The notes beneath the pieces are model-generated. The model was not told the origin of the DNA and ran no database searches. It saw nothing but the letters and a program-made list of their open reading frames with translations. The position numbers and the translations under genes are program-made. From contig NZ_JAYKZY010000002.1 of the NCBI RefSeq assembly GCF_035818615.1, forward strand, positions 374,501 to 438,500: DNA of 64,000 nucleotides, read 5' to 3'. Below are positions 18,298-28,376 of this stretch, piece by piece. Source of the stretch: Sphingobium sp. CR2-8 (lineage in GTDB: Bacteria > Pseudomonadota > Alphaproteobacteria > Sphingomonadales > Sphingomonadaceae). Position 1 is the stretch's first letter; each line of letters opens with the position of its first letter.

Positions 18298-18502
18298 TCT
18301 GTCCTACCACGCGCGCGTTCGCTATTATCGGGGTAACTTTCCGATAGGATCAACGGTGCGTAACATTATGTCGAAATCTGCGGGAAATGTGGGAAGTTAA
18401 GGGGTGAGCGTCACGCAAAGGGGCAGGGCGTATCGACAGATGCGTCGGATCGCGTCATGCCCACTGGCCTTGGCCGCAATTTGACCCTAGAGCCTCTTTC
18501 CC

Positions 18503-21040
18503 ATGGAAGAGGCCCGTTCCGATACCGCCCCGTCGTCCTTCGCCTATCGCCTGCGCCGCGACGCGGGGGGCTTTTTCAGTCGGCTGCGTCCGCTCTGGGG
18601 CCGTCGGTTCATCCGTTGGGTCGCGATTGCGCTCGGCGCGGTGCTGCTTGGCCTCGGGCTGTTCTGGCTGATCTTCGCGCGGGGGCTGCCCGACGCCGCG
18701 ACGCTGCTGGAATATGAACCGCCGCTGCCGACCATCGTGCGCGACATCAATGGCCAGCCGGTGCACAGCTATGCCCGCGAACGCCGCGTCCAGCTGCAAT
18801 ATAGCGATTATCCCCAGCAGTTGATCCACGCCTATCTGGCGGCGGAGGACAAGACGTTTTTCGAACATCATGGCGTCGACATCCCCGGCTTTGCCGGCGC
18901 GGTGGTCGATTATGCCAGCAAGCTGGGGTCGGGCCAGCGCGCGCGCGGCGGCTCCACCATCACCCAGCAGGTCGCCAAGAATCTGCTGATCGGCGACGAA
19001 TATTCGCCCACGCGCAAGGTGAAGGAGATGATCCTGGCCTATCGCATGGAAGGCGTGCTGTCCAAGCAGCAGATCCTCGAACTCTACCTCAACCAGATAT
19101 TCCTCGGCCGCAACGCCTATGGCGTCCAGGCCGCCGCGCGCGCCTATTTCGACAAGGATGTCGCCGATCTCCAGCTGCACGAAATGGCCTATCTCGCCAT
19201 TCTGCCCAAGGGGCCGGCCAATTACCGCCCCGAAAGCGAGAGCGGCATGGCCCGCGCGCTCGACCGTCGCAACTGGGCGCTGAGCGAAATGGTCAAGAGC
19301 GGATGGATCACACAGGCGCAGCGGGATGCCGCCGCCGCCTTGCCACTGGGCACCGTCGCCGCGCATGGCTCCAGCTTCGATGCGCGCGCTGGTGGCTATT
19401 ATATGGAGGAAGTGCGCCGCCGCCTGATCGGGCTGTTCGGCGAAAAGGCGGAGGACGGCCCCAACAGCGTCTATGCCGGCGGCCTGTGGGTTCGCAGCCC
19501 CTATGACGCGGTGGTGCAGGACCATGTCGCGACCGCGCTGCGCAACGGCCTGCTCCGCTTCGACGCCGGGCGCGGCTGGTCCGGGCCGGTCGGTCATCTC
19601 GATATCGACAAGGGCTGGGAACGCGAACTGGCGGCCAGCTATATCGACGTCGATTATGCGCAATGGCGCGTCGCGATCATCATCAGCCGCACATCGTCGG
19701 ACGCGCAGATCGGCTTTGCCGACGGGTCGACCGGCACGCTGCCGGCAGGCTCCGCACAACTGCCCTATCGCAAGACAGGCGGCCCCGCCTTCTCCGCGAT
19801 GCAGCCCGGCGACCTGATCGTCGTGGCGCGCAACGGATCGAGCTGGGCGCTGCGCAATATCCCCTCGGTGTCCGGCGGCATGGTCGCGCAGGATGTCCAT
19901 TCGGGCCGCATCCGCGCAATGCAGGGCGGCTTCGATTCGCGCCTGTCCTCCTACAACCGCGCGACGCAGGCGATGCGCCAGCCCGGTTCGACCATCAAGC
20001 CGTTCGTCTATGCCGCCGCGCTCGACAATGGCATGACGCCTGCGTCGATCATCGTCGATGGCCCCTTGTGCGTCTATCAGGGCGCGGGCCTGGGCCAGAA
20101 ATGCTTCCGCAACTTCTCGGGCGGCAGCGCGGGGCCGCAGACGATGCGCTGGGGCGTCGAACAGTCGCGCAACCTGATGACCGTGCGCGCCGCCAGCCAG
20201 ACCGGCATGGATCGCGTCGTGCGCACGATCAAGGCGATGGGCATCGGCGACTATAAACCCTATCTCTCCTTCGCGCTGGGCGCGGGCGAGACGACGGTGG
20301 AACGGATGGTCAACGCCTATGCCACGCTCGCCAACCAGGGGCGCCAATTCCCGTCCAAGGTGATGGATTATGTCCAGGACCGGCGCGGCAAGGTGATCTG
20401 GCCCGAACGCTGGCGGCCGTGCGATGGCTGCAACATGGCGAACTGGGACGGCAAGCCGATGCCCCGCTTCGGCATGGAGGGTAAGCAGGTCATGAACCCC
20501 ATGACCGCCTATCAGGTCGTCCATATCGCCGAAGGCGTCGTCCAGCGCGGCACCGCCACGGTGCTGGCCGACCTCAAACGACCGCTGTTCGGCAAGACCG
20601 GCACCACCAATGGCCCGACCAACGTCTGGTTCGTGGGCGGATCGCCCGACATCGTGGCGGGCGTCTATATCGGCTACGACCAGCCACGAAGCCTTGGCGG
20701 CTGGGCGCAGGGTGGCCGCATCGCCGCGCCGATCTGGAAAGCGGCGATGGCGCCGGTGCTGGAAACCATGCCCAAGACGCCCTTCGTCGCCCCGGCGGGT
20801 ATCCGCATGGTCGCGATCGACCGACGGTCGGGCAAGCGCGTCTATGGCGCCTGGCCGACCAGCGAGCCGAAAGCCGCCGTGATCTGGGAAGCGTTCAAAC
20901 CCGAATCCGAACCCCGCCGCACGATCCGCAAGGAAGAGGCGGAGGCGCAGGCCAAGGTCGCCGAAAGCCGCGCCGCGTCCGGCCAGCGCCGTCAGCGCAA
21001 CGACGCCGATTTTCTGGAGGGGCAGGGCGGCATCTACTGA
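18503..21040 (+). CDS. mrcA: Class A penicillin-binding protein 1A
   Basis: The 845-residue bifunctional peptidoglycan synthase has a cytoplasmic tail, one membrane anchor at about residues 37-59, and a GT51 glycosyltransferase with EDKTFFEHHGVD at 115-126 and RGGSTITQQVAKNL. The transpeptidase domain has the nucleophile motif STIK (RQPGSTIKPFVY), SRN and KTGT (FGKTGTTN). An OB-like insert lies between the two domains. It builds and cross-links cell-wall glycan. It lies 205 bases after the amidase gene and ends 7 bases before the stop of a convergent small gene. Confidence 0.95.
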   Translation: MEEARSDTAPSSFAYRLRRDAGGFFSRLRPLWGRRFIRWVAIALGAVLLGLGLFWLIFARGLPDAATLLEYEPPLPTIVRDINGQPVHSYARERRVQLQYSDYPQQLIHAYLAAEDKTFFEHHGVDIPGFAGAVVDYASKLGSGQRARGGSTITQQVAKNLLIGDEYSPTRKVKEMILAYRMEGVLSKQQILELYLNQIFLGRNAYGVQAAARAYFDKDVADLQLHEMAYLAILPKGPANYRPESESGMARALDRRNWALSEMVKSGWITQAQRDAAAALPLGTVAAHGSSFDARAGGYYMEEVRRRLIGLFGEKAEDGPNSVYAGGLWVRSPYDAVVQDHVATALRNGLLRFDAGRGWSGPVGHLDIDKGWERELAASYIDVDYAQWRVAIIISRTSSDAQIGFADGSTGTLPAGSAQLPYRKTGGPAFSAMQPGDLIVVARNGSSWALRNIPSVSGGMVAQDVHSGRIRAMQGGFDSRLSSYNRATQAMRQPGSTIKPFVYAAALDNGMTPASIIVDGPLCVYQGAGLGQKCFRNFSGGSAGPQTMRWGVEQSRNLMTVRAASQTGMDRVVRTIKAMGIGDYKPYLSFALGAGETTVERMVNAYATLANQGRQFPSKVMDYVQDRRGKVIWPERWRPCDGCNMANWDGKPMPRFGMEGKQVMNPMTAYQVVHIAEGVVQRGTATVLADLKRPLFGKTGTTNGPTNVWFVGGSPDIVAGVYIGYDQPRSLGGWAQGGRIAAPIWKAAMAPVLETMPKTPFVAPAGIRMVAIDRRSGKRVYGAWPTSEPKAAVIWEAFKPESEPRRTIRKEEAEAQAKVAESRAASGQRRQRNDADFLEGQGGIY

Positions 21041-21047
21041 TTTCGCC

Positions 21048-21431
21048 CTATCCGGGCAGGCTGCCATCCTCGAACAGCCAGGCCATCGCCCTGTCCCATT
21101 CGTCTGCGGCGAACAGGCCGACATTGCTCTGCGGGATCACGCGTCGCGCCTGCACCTTGTTGAGCATCGATGCGATGACGATGGCATAATGACCATGATT
21201 TTGGTCCATCAACATGCGGAACAGCGTGGCGAACGCTTCTCCCACCTCCGGCGACTGCACGGGATAGTCGCGACAGTCCGCCAGAACCCGGTAGCTGTTA
21301 TGCGTCAGTTCGATCGTCCGGTGATGCGCCAGAAATGCCTGTTCGAAATCGCGAAACTCCTCGATCGTCCAATAACCCTGCTGGACGATGTGGAGCAGCC
21401 GTCGATTCGCATCGTAGGAAAAGCTGAACAT
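21048..21431 (-). CDS. Conserved hypothetical protein, STAS/SpoIIAA-like size and pattern
   Basis: The 127-residue cytoplasmic protein has alternating strands and helices (MFSFSYDANRRLLHIVQQGYWTIEEFRDFEQAFLAHH...YRVLADCRDYPVQSPEVGEAF). This pattern resembles small SpoIIAA/STAS-like proteins, but I cannot name a family with confidence. ATG 21431 is chosen because AGGAGAGGG lies just upstream, rather than a TTG 21 bases earlier. It is alone on the minus strand between mrcA and prfB. Confidence 0.6.
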   Translation of the reverse strand: MFSFSYDANRRLLHIVQQGYWTIEEFRDFEQAFLAHHRTIELTHNSYRVLADCRDYPVQSPEVGEAFATLFRMLMDQNHGHYAIVIASMLNKVQARRVIPQSNVGLFAADEWDRAMAWLFEDGSLPG

Positions 21432-21664
21432 GGCATCCCTCTCCTGGCTCAATCCCGCTTTTCCGTCTTTTTAGCGCAGGATGGTTATTAAGGTTACTCT
21501 TATGGATCGGAACTGGGCGATTTTATGTTGTCCAGTCATGGTGGCATGGCACTATACGGTCCTGTCTCTCTTGACGCGCGGGCCGTGGCGCAAGAAAGGA
21601 GCGCATCGACAGCGTTCGCCCCGCCAGCTTTCGCCCCGACTATGTGGCATATGGAGAACAGATC

Positions 21665-22792
21665 ATGCGCGCCGAAGCGCAGCAATATATCGACCGTATC
21701 GACGCCGCGCTGGACCTGTTGCGCCGCTTCCTCGACTGGGACCGTGCGCTGCGCCGTCTGGACGAGCTGAACGCGCGCGTCGAAGATCCGACCCTTTGGG
21801 ACAACGCCAAGCTGGCGCAAGAGGTCATGCGTGAGCGCACCCGGCTGGAAAGCGCGATCGGCGCCACCCGCGCGATCGAGGGCGGCAAGAGCGACAATGC
21901 CGAGCTGATCGACATGGCCGAGGCCGAAGGTGACGAGGAAATGGTGTCCGAGGCCATCGCTTCGCTGAAGGCGCTGGCCGAGCGGGCGGACGAGGACAAG
22001 ATCAAGGCGCTGCTGGCGGGCGAAGCCGACGCCAGCGACACCTATCTGGAAATCCACGCGGGCGCGGGCGGCACCGAAAGCCAGGACTGGGCCGAAATCC
22101 TGTCCCGCATGTATCGCCGCTGGGCCGAACGGCGCGGCTACAAGGTGGAACTGGTCGACTATCAGGCGGGCGAAACCGCAGGCATCAAGTCGGCGACTTT
22201 CCTGATCAAGGGCGAGAATGCCTATGGCTATGCCAAGACCGAAAGCGGCGTCCACCGCCTGGTCCGAATCAGCCCTTATGACAGCGCGGCGCGTCGGCAC
22301 ACCAGCTTCTCGTCGGTGTGGGTCTATCCGGTGATCGACGACAATATCGATATCGAAGTCAAGGAAAGCGACCTCAAGATCGATACCTATCGCGCATCGG
22401 GTGCGGGCGGGCAGCACGTCAACACGACCGACTCGGCGGTCCGCATCACCCACGTCCCCTCCGGCATCATCGTCGCGTCGCAGAACGACCGGTCGCAGCA
22501 CAAGAACCGCGCCACCGCGATGAACATGCTAAAGGCCCGCCTCTATGAGGCGGAACTGCGCAAGCGCGAGGAAGCGGCCAATACCGACTATCAGGCTAAG
22601 ACGGAGATCGGCTGGGGCCATCAGATCCGCTCCTATGTCCTCCAGCCCTATCAGCTGGTGAAGGACCTGCGGACCGGCGTCACCTCCACCGCGCCCGACG
22701 ACGTGCTGGACGGCGCACTCGATCCTTTCATGGCCGCCGCGCTCAGCCAGAAGGTGACGGGCGAGAAGGTCGATGTGGAGGATGTGGACTGA
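21665..22792 (+). CDS. prfB: Peptide chain release factor 2
   Basis: The 375-residue class I release factor has the GGQ peptidyl-hydrolysis motif ([20 protein letters not shown]), and the codon-recognition tripeptide region reads [15 protein letters not shown]. It recognises UGA and UAA stops. The reading frame is continuous, so the programmed +1 frameshift known in many bacteria is absent. ATG 21665 is preferred over GTG 21644 because GGAG is about 8 bases upstream. Its stop overlaps the start of the methyltransferase gene by 1 base (TGATG). Confidence 0.96.
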   Translation: MRAEAQQYIDRIDAALDLLRRFLDWDRALRRLDELNARVEDPTLWDNAKLAQEVMRERTRLESAIGATRAIEGGKSDNAELIDMAEAEGDEEMVSEAIASLKALAERADEDKIKALLAGEADASDTYLEIHAGAGGTESQDWAEILSRMYRRWAERRGYKVELVDYQAGETAGIKSATFLIKGENAYGYAKTESGVHRLVRISPYDSAARRHTSFSSVWVYPVIDDNIDIEVKESDLKIDTYRASGAGGQHVNTTDSAVRITHVPSGIIVASQNDRSQHKNRATAMNMLKARLYEAELRKREEAANTDYQAKTEIGWGHQIRSYVLQPYQLVKDLRTGVTSTAPDDVLDGALDPFMAAALSQKVTGEKVDVEDVD

Positions 22793-23511
22793 TGATCCGG
22801 GCGGCATTGGCGGGCGCGCTTGCCCTGCTGGCCGCTTGTGATCAGCTGGGCGGGAGCAAGGAGACGCATCGGCCTGCCGCCGCCGCGCCTTTCCCGCAGG
22901 CCGACCGGCCGGTTGCCCCGATCGTATCGACCCGCTGGTCGAGCGAGGAAGCGCGCGACCGAGTGAATGAGGCGGAGGATATCATGGACCGGGCGGGCAT
23001 CCGCGCGGGCATGACGGTGGCGGACATCGGCGCTGGCGAAGGCTATTATACGGTCCGCCTTGCCAAGCGGGTGGGCGACAAGGGGCGGGTGCTGGCAGAA
23101 GACATCATGCCCGAAGTGATCGAGGCTTTGTCGCGCCGCATCACGCGCGAAAAATGGGACAATGTCAGCGTCAAGCTGGGCGCGGCAGAAGATCCCAAAC
23201 TGCCGGAAAACAGTTTCGATCGCATCCTGATGGTGCACATGTATCATGAGATCGCCGAGCCTTACGCCTTCCTGTGGCACCTCAGCCCTGCGCTCAAGAA
23301 GGACGGCGAACTGATCGTCGTCGATGCCGACCGCCCGACCGACCAGCACGGCACGCCGCCGCGCCTGCTGGCCTGCGAACTGGCCGCCATGGGGTTTCGC
23401 ATGGAACAGCTTATCCCCAAACCGACCGCAGGCGGCTATCTGGCGCGGTTCCGACGTATCACGTCGCGCCCCGATCCGGCCAGCATCGTCCCCTGCGCCC
23501 TTGTGGACTGA
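22792..23511 (+). CDS. Class I SAM-dependent methyltransferase with a lipoprotein signal
   Basis: The 239-residue product begins with a short hydrophobic signal ending in a lipobox (GALALLAACDQLG, Cys16). The rest is a Rossmann methyltransferase: motif I VADIGAGEGYYTVRLAKRVG at about residues 78-97, an acidic residue ending the next strand (VLAEDI), and ILMVHMYHEI near motif IV. The domain is cytoplasmic in most families, so the lipobox is odd. Substrate unknown. Translation is coupled to prfB by a TGATG overlap. Confidence 0.8.
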   Translation: MIRAALAGALALLAACDQLGGSKETHRPAAAAPFPQADRPVAPIVSTRWSSEEARDRVNEAEDIMDRAGIRAGMTVADIGAGEGYYTVRLAKRVGDKGRVLAEDIMPEVIEALSRRITREKWDNVSVKLGAAEDPKLPENSFDRILMVHMYHEIAEPYAFLWHLSPALKKDGELIVVDADRPTDQHGTPPRLLACELAAMGFRMEQLIPKPTAGGYLARFRRITSRPDPASIVPCALVD

Positions 23512-23557
23512 CGCTGTCGCCTTGCCTGCGCACGGCCCGCTGCTGTAGGGCGGGCCG

Positions 23558-23809
23558 ATGCATTTCGATGACCAGCTTCAGCGCTATTTCGGGACCACGG
23601 ACCTCGACAGCTTGCCCGCCTCGACGGTCGAGGCGGGCATGGAGCGCATGCAGGTCGATCTGGGCCTGGAGGAGGATCGCGGTCGCCGCTTCGCCTTATG
23701 GTCGCTGCTGTTCCTGCTGGGCGCTGCGCCCGATCTGGAGGTGGCGTTCGACAATGCGGCGGATCGGGACGCTGCCCGCAATTTCATGGACCTGACGGAC
23801 GAGGGCTAA
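23558..23809 (+). CDS. Small conserved hypothetical protein
   Basis: The 83-residue acidic protein reads MHFDDQLQRYFGTTDLDSLPASTVEAGMERMQVDLGL at the start and has a central hydrophobic helix (FALWSLLFLLGAAPDLEVAF). No family is recognised. It lies 46 bases after the methyltransferase gene in the same direction and is probably the last gene of the prfB unit. Codon use is like its neighbours. Confidence 0.6.
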   Translation: MHFDDQLQRYFGTTDLDSLPASTVEAGMERMQVDLGLEEDRGRRFALWSLLFLLGAAPDLEVAFDNAADRDAARNFMDLTDEG

Positions 23810-23924
23810 GTCATCGTCATATGTGGCGCTCATCGATCGATGCGTCTTAATCAATCATGTCTGCCCCTCTTTCCCTCGCCTTGCGAAAGGCTAAGAGAGG
23901 CAGCCGCACTCATGGGAGGATCGG

Positions 23925-24974
23925 ATGGACTATCGCACGCTCGGCCGCACGGACCTGAAGGTCAGCCTGATCTGCCTCGGCACCATGACCTGGGGGTCGC
24001 AGAATAGCGAGGCGGAGGCGCATGCCCAATTGGACTATGCCGTAGGCGAGGGCGTCAATTTCATCGACACGGCGGAAGGCTATCCGGTCACGCCGGTCAG
24101 CGCGGATACGCAGTTCCTGACCGAAACCTATATCGGCAACTGGCTTGCGGCGCGGGGAAAGCGGGACGACATCATAGTGGCTACCAAGGTGTCCGGGCCG
24201 TCGCGCGATCCCATCCGGAAATTTCGCGGCGGCGGCAACAGGCTCGACCGTCGCAACATCCTTTTGGCGGTTGACGACAGCCTTGCCCGGTTGAAGACCG
24301 ATTATATCGATCTTTATCAGGTCCATTGGCCTGACCGGCCGGTCCCGTCCTTTGGCTGACGCGGTATCGCAGCGCTGGAGGACACGGCCGAAACCGTCGC
24401 GATCCAGGAAACTCTGGAGGCCTTGGCCGACCTGGTCCAGGCGGGCAAGATCCGCCATGTCGGCGTTTCCAACGAAACGCCATGGGGCGTGGGCGAATAT
24501 CTCCGTCTGGCGCGCGATCATGGCCTGCCGCGTATCGCGTCGATCCAGAACGCCTATAATCTGCTCAACCGTATATTCGAGATCGGCCTGTCCGAATATG
24601 CGCTGCGCGAAGATGTCGGGCTGCTCGCTTACTCGCCATTGGCGGGCGGGAACCTGACCGGCAAATATCTGGGTGGCGTCATTCCCCAGGGTTCGCGTCG
24701 CGATGTGTCCAAACAATTCGTGCGGTACGACCTGCCCAACCAGGCGATCGCCAGCGCGCGCTATGTCGCGATCGCCCATGCTTTCGGGTTGGACCCTGCG
24801 CACCTCGCGCTCGCCTTCGTCCATGCGCAACCGTTCGTGACATCAACGATCATCGGCGCGACCAGCCTGGAACAGCTTAGGACAGACATCGCCAGTGTGG
24901 ATGTCCACCTCTCCCAAGAGCAACTGGCGGCGATCGAATACATCCATCGGGCTATCCCCGATCCCTGCCCCTGA
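23925..24974 (+). pseudogene. Aldo/keto reductase (Tas-like) interrupted by an in-frame TGA
   Basis: The two halves lie in one frame. Residues 1-144 carry MDYRTLGRTDLKVSLICLGTMTWG and NFIDTAEGYP, and later DDIIVATKVSG and DYIDLYQVHWPDRP. After VPSFG there is TGA at 24357-24359, then the frame goes on with LEDTAETVAIQETLEALADLVQAGKIRHVGVSNETPWGVGEYL to a normal end near 24974 (SVDVHLSQEQLAAIEYIH). Together they give the usual length of about 350 residues. No shift of frame is needed. It is either a nonsense mutation, a read error or, less likely, a recoded codon. GGAGG precedes the ATG. Intact relatives are NADPH-dependent cytoplasmic reductases. Confidence 0.85.
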
Positions 24975-24986
24975 TTGCGGGTGTGG

Positions 24987-25277
24987 TCAGGCAGCGCGGG
25001 GCGAGCGAGCCTTGTCGTCCGATGATGCAGGCGCTTCGCCCATGGCCGTAATCCCCTGCCACCAATCATCCACCGTCGGAGTCAGGATCGACAATTTTCC
25101 CCGGCGCGGGCGGGCAAGCCATACCGATCCCACGCACATATAGCGCCATTGGGCGTCGCAATTGATCGGAACATGGCGAAAACACGCCTGGTCGCCGGTC
25201 GTTGCGGGATCGACGGCGCGCAATTCGCTGGGCACTTCACGCCAACTGCCATCGGGGAATCGCACAGAAATCACCAT
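24987..25277 (-). CDS. Hypothetical protein
   Basis: The 96-residue product starts MVISVRFPDGSWREVPSELRAVDPATTGDQACFRHVPINCDAQW and is rich in Trp and Asp. There is no recognised domain, signal or membrane segment. ATG 25277 is supported by GGAGG about 6 bases upstream. It is convergent with the reductase pseudogene, with 12 bases between. Confidence 0.5.
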   Translation of the reverse strand: MVISVRFPDGSWREVPSELRAVDPATTGDQACFRHVPINCDAQWRYMCVGSVWLARPRRGKLSILTPTVDDWWQGITAMGEAPASSDDKARSPRAA

Positions 25278-25427
25278 CACCTGCCTCCATCCCCGCTGTT
25301 CGTCCCCTATAAACGCACATCAAGCCATTGAGTTCATGGCGTCTTGTCGCAAAACTCACAGGCCGCGTCCGATGCGCTAAAATGGCCACATGGAGCCCGT
25401 TTTTCGATCGGCCTGATCCAATGCAAT

Positions 25428-25442
25428 TGCGAATATGTCGCA
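25428..25442. promoter_or_regulatory. Dyad upstream of a siderophore receptor, possible metal-regulator site
   Basis: TGCGA-ATATG-TCGCA is a perfect 5-5-5 dyad 41 bases before the receptor start. It has the size of an iron-regulator half-site pair, but its match to known Fur motifs is weak, so the regulator is not assigned. Confidence 0.35.
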
Positions 25443-25483
25443 TTATCCGTAAGGGGCCGTCCATCGAATCAAATCAGAGGCAG

Positions 25484-27565
25484 ATGATGAACGTAAAATG
25501 GATCGCGCTTGGCAGCGCAGCGGCAATGGCTTTGTGTCACCCGGCCTATGCCGCCGAGGACTCTGTAGCTGCGGACGCGGACCAGGCGCAGGATTCGATT
25601 GTCGTCACCGCATCGCAATTTGCGGGCACAAAGACCGAAACACCCCTGATCGAAACGCCCCAGCCCATCACCGTCATCACAGCGGACCAATATCTGTCGC
25701 AGGGCGCGATCAGCATCAGCGATACGGTGAAATATGGCGCCAGCGTCCTCGCCAATCCCTATGGCCGCGATACCCGCGTCGATGGCTTCAACATTCGCGG
25801 GATCGACGCGCTTCAGTTCCGCGACGGCATGCGCGACATCTTTTCCTACTATGCCAGCATCACGTCGGACCCCTATAATTTCGACCGCGTTGAAATCGTC
25901 CGCGGCCCGGCGTCCGTGCTCTATGGTCAGGGATCGATCGGCGGCCTCGTCAACCTCGTCTCCAAGACGCCGGACTTCCGCACGCGCGGCGAAGTGAACC
26001 TCGTCTATGGCAGCTACGACCGCAAGGAAGTGCTGGGCGACGTCAATGTCGCGCTGGCCGATAATCTGGCGGTGCGCTTCGTCGGCCGCGCCCGCGACGC
26101 CGACACCTATGTCGATCATGTGCCTGACGACCGGGTGATGTTCGCGCCGTCGATCCGCTGGCAGCCTACGCCTGACACCGATGTTGTGCTGACCGGCCTC
26201 TATCAGGAGGACGACACCGGATCGACCTCGCAATTCCTGCCGATCGTCGGCACCTTCCGTCCGAACCCCGCCAATCCGGGTGGCAAGCTCGATCCCTATA
26301 TGTTCGTCGGCAAGGCGGGTTGGGACCGCTATGACGGCCGCTCGCTCCAGGGTGGCGGCTCCATAACACACAGCTTCTCCGACAATGTTCGGATCAGCTT
26401 GAAGGCGCGCTATATCGATAGCGACTTAGCCTACAACACCCATTATGCCGACAGCTATACCAACCCGACCGATCCGTTTGCGGTATATGGCACCAACGGC
26501 CGCACCATCGGCCTTTATGCCGATTCCAGCGACGCGCGGATGAACGTGTTTTCGACCGACAATAATCTGCAGTTCACCTTCAACACCGGCGCTAATATCG
26601 AACATAAGTTTCTTGTCGGTGTTGATTACAGCTGGAACAAGGTTGGCAAGCGCTATGCCACGACCGCGCTTGAAGTGGTCGATCTGTACGATATCGATTA
26701 TGACGCGCTCAATACCTATAATTCTTCCGGCCCCTTTACATATGAATCGCAGAAGCAGCTCGGCGTTTATATGCAGGACCAGATCCGCTTCTTCGATCGA
26801 GTTTCGGTTGTGCTTGGCGCGCGTCGCGATCATGTCACTGGGTCACGTGGACAGGACGACAACGCCACCACCTTCCGCGCGGGCATCATCGGTGAACTGG
26901 GCGCAGGCTTCTCGCCCTTTTTCAGCTATACCGAAAGCTTCCTGCCGGTCGCCGGTTCGCTCATGGGGCCGGGGGGCGTCATCGGCGATCCCTACCGGCC
27001 GCAGACCGGCACACAGTTCGAGGCGGGCATGAAGTGGCAGCCGGAACCCAGCACCCTGGTCACGGTCACGGCCTTCCACATCAAGGAGCGCAACCGCGTT
27101 CTTTATCTCGCCAACAATGCGACGACGCAGTCCGGCGAGTTGACGACCAAGGGTATCGAGGTCGAGGCAAGCCACACCATGCCGGGCGATTTCGAGCTGC
27201 TGGTCAATTATGGCTACAACAAGCTGAAGTCCGAAGTGAACACCAGCCTGGACTATATGCCACGCCACACCGCGTCGATCTGGTCGAGCAAGAGCTTCGG
27301 CGTCGCCGACGACGCGCAGCTGCGCCTGGGGGCGGGCGTGGTCTATAGCGGCAAAAGCATATCGACCAGCGCCATCTGGTCGATCGTCACGCCGTCGCGC
27401 ACCACGGTCGACGCGCTGGCGGAGATCAACTGGCATAGCTGGCGCTTTGCGCTCAATGCGACCAACCTGCTCAACAACCAATATTATGCGTCCTGCCTGG
27501 CGCGTGGCGACTGCTTCGTCGGCGCGCCGCGTAACGTGATGGGCACGGTCGGTTTCCGTTTCTGA
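25484..27565 (+). CDS. TonB-dependent siderophore receptor
   Basis: The 693-residue outer-membrane receptor has a signal peptide (MMNVKWIALGSAAAMALCHPAYAA), then a TonB-box-like segment (QDSIVVTAS) and a plug domain with PQPITVITADQYL, VDGFNIRGID and VEIVRGPASVLYGQGSIGGLVNLVSKTP. A 22-strand barrel follows and ends ASCLARGDCFVGAPRNVMGTVGFRF. The CLARGDCF-type end is typical of hydroxamate siderophore receptors such as FhuA and FoxA. AGAGG precedes the tandem ATGs at 25484. It is followed 20 bases later by a DUF4198 gene, probably in one operon. The ligand cannot be read from sequence. Confidence 0.92.
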   Translation: MMNVKWIALGSAAAMALCHPAYAAEDSVAADADQAQDSIVVTASQFAGTKTETPLIETPQPITVITADQYLSQGAISISDTVKYGASVLANPYGRDTRVDGFNIRGIDALQFRDGMRDIFSYYASITSDPYNFDRVEIVRGPASVLYGQGSIGGLVNLVSKTPDFRTRGEVNLVYGSYDRKEVLGDVNVALADNLAVRFVGRARDADTYVDHVPDDRVMFAPSIRWQPTPDTDVVLTGLYQEDDTGSTSQFLPIVGTFRPNPANPGGKLDPYMFVGKAGWDRYDGRSLQGGGSITHSFSDNVRISLKARYIDSDLAYNTHYADSYTNPTDPFAVYGTNGRTIGLYADSSDARMNVFSTDNNLQFTFNTGANIEHKFLVGVDYSWNKVGKRYATTALEVVDLYDIDYDALNTYNSSGPFTYESQKQLGVYMQDQIRFFDRVSVVLGARRDHVTGSRGQDDNATTFRAGIIGELGAGFSPFFSYTESFLPVAGSLMGPGGVIGDPYRPQTGTQFEAGMKWQPEPSTLVTVTAFHIKERNRVLYLANNATTQSGELTTKGIEVEASHTMPGDFELLVNYGYNKLKSEVNTSLDYMPRHTASIWSSKSFGVADDAQLRLGAGVVYSGKSISTSAIWSIVTPSRTTVDALAEINWHSWRFALNATNLLNNQYYASCLARGDCFVGAPRNVMGTVGFRF

Positions 27566-27585
27566 CGATCCCAAGAGGAGAGAGC

Positions 27586-28218
27586 ATGAAGAGATTGTCC
27601 ATGGCCCTGCTGGCCTTTGTCGGCCTGTCTTCCACGGCGCAGGCGCATGAAGTGTGGGTCGAGCGCGACGGCGTGGGCCCCGCGCGCATCTATCTGGGCG
27701 AACCGGGCGAAGTCCTGCCGGAAGGCGGCGATCCTGAGTTCGAGAAGCTCAAGGCGCCGCGACTGGTGCCGGGATCGAAGGCGGCGCAGACGCGCAAGGT
27801 CGGCTACATCGAGGTCGCGGCCCCGGCTGGCGACGTGCGTGTGATCGACGACAGCGTTTTCGCCCCCTGGGGTGAAGAGGGCAAGAAGGAGGGCGTAATC
27901 TATTATGCCCGCGCCGGCCGCGCCGAAGCCAAGGCTGCCTTGCCGCTGGAGATCGTGCCGACAGCGGCCCATGCGGATAGCTTTACGCTTGTCCGCGACG
28001 GCAAGCCGGTGCCCGCCACCAAGCTGACCGTCATCTCGCCTGACAAATGGACCAAGGCTTTCACGACCGACGCGCAGGGCCGGGTCGCCTTGCCGATCAA
28101 GGACAAGGGACGCTATATCCTGACCGCGACGCAGGAGGAAAAGGGCGACCTGACCCTGGCGAACCAGAAGGTCGCGACCCTCTATCACATCGCGACGCTC
28201 AGCTTCGTGAACGATTGA
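27586..28218 (+). CDS. DUF4198 domain-containing periplasmic protein
   Basis: The 210-residue protein has a signal peptide (MKRLSMALLAFVGLSSTAQA) directly followed by HEVWVERDG, the usual mature start of DUF4198 proteins, and a C-terminal beta-sandwich (KLTVISPDKWTKAFTTDAQGRVALPIKDKGRYILTAT). DUF4198 proteins are often coded beside TonB-dependent receptors and metal transporters, and some are annotated in nickel or cobalt uptake. A similar pairing occurs at 46768-49771. GAGGAGAG precedes the ATG. It lies between two receptors; a role in binding a metal in the periplasm is inferred. Confidence 0.82.
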   Translation: MKRLSMALLAFVGLSSTAQAHEVWVERDGVGPARIYLGEPGEVLPEGGDPEFEKLKAPRLVPGSKAAQTRKVGYIEVAAPAGDVRVIDDSVFAPWGEEGKKEGVIYYARAGRAEAKAALPLEIVPTAAHADSFTLVRDGKPVPATKLTVISPDKWTKAFTTDAQGRVALPIKDKGRYILTATQEEKGDLTLANQKVATLYHIATLSFVND

Positions 28219-28376
28219 TCGGATCGGGGGAGGGCATCCGTCCTTCCCCGGCATCCCAATATGACAGCCATGTCATGAGACTGACTTCGCGCCGTCAAGC
28301 TTAGCACATCGCGCTGCAACATCGTGCGGATAGGCCGCCCCCGACCAAAAGGTTTCAAAAGGGGGATTATCCGACC

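Noticed and set aside
21644..21850. Programmed frameshift in prfB
   Set aside because: The reading frame is continuous from ATG 21665; there is no internal UGA with a slippery site.
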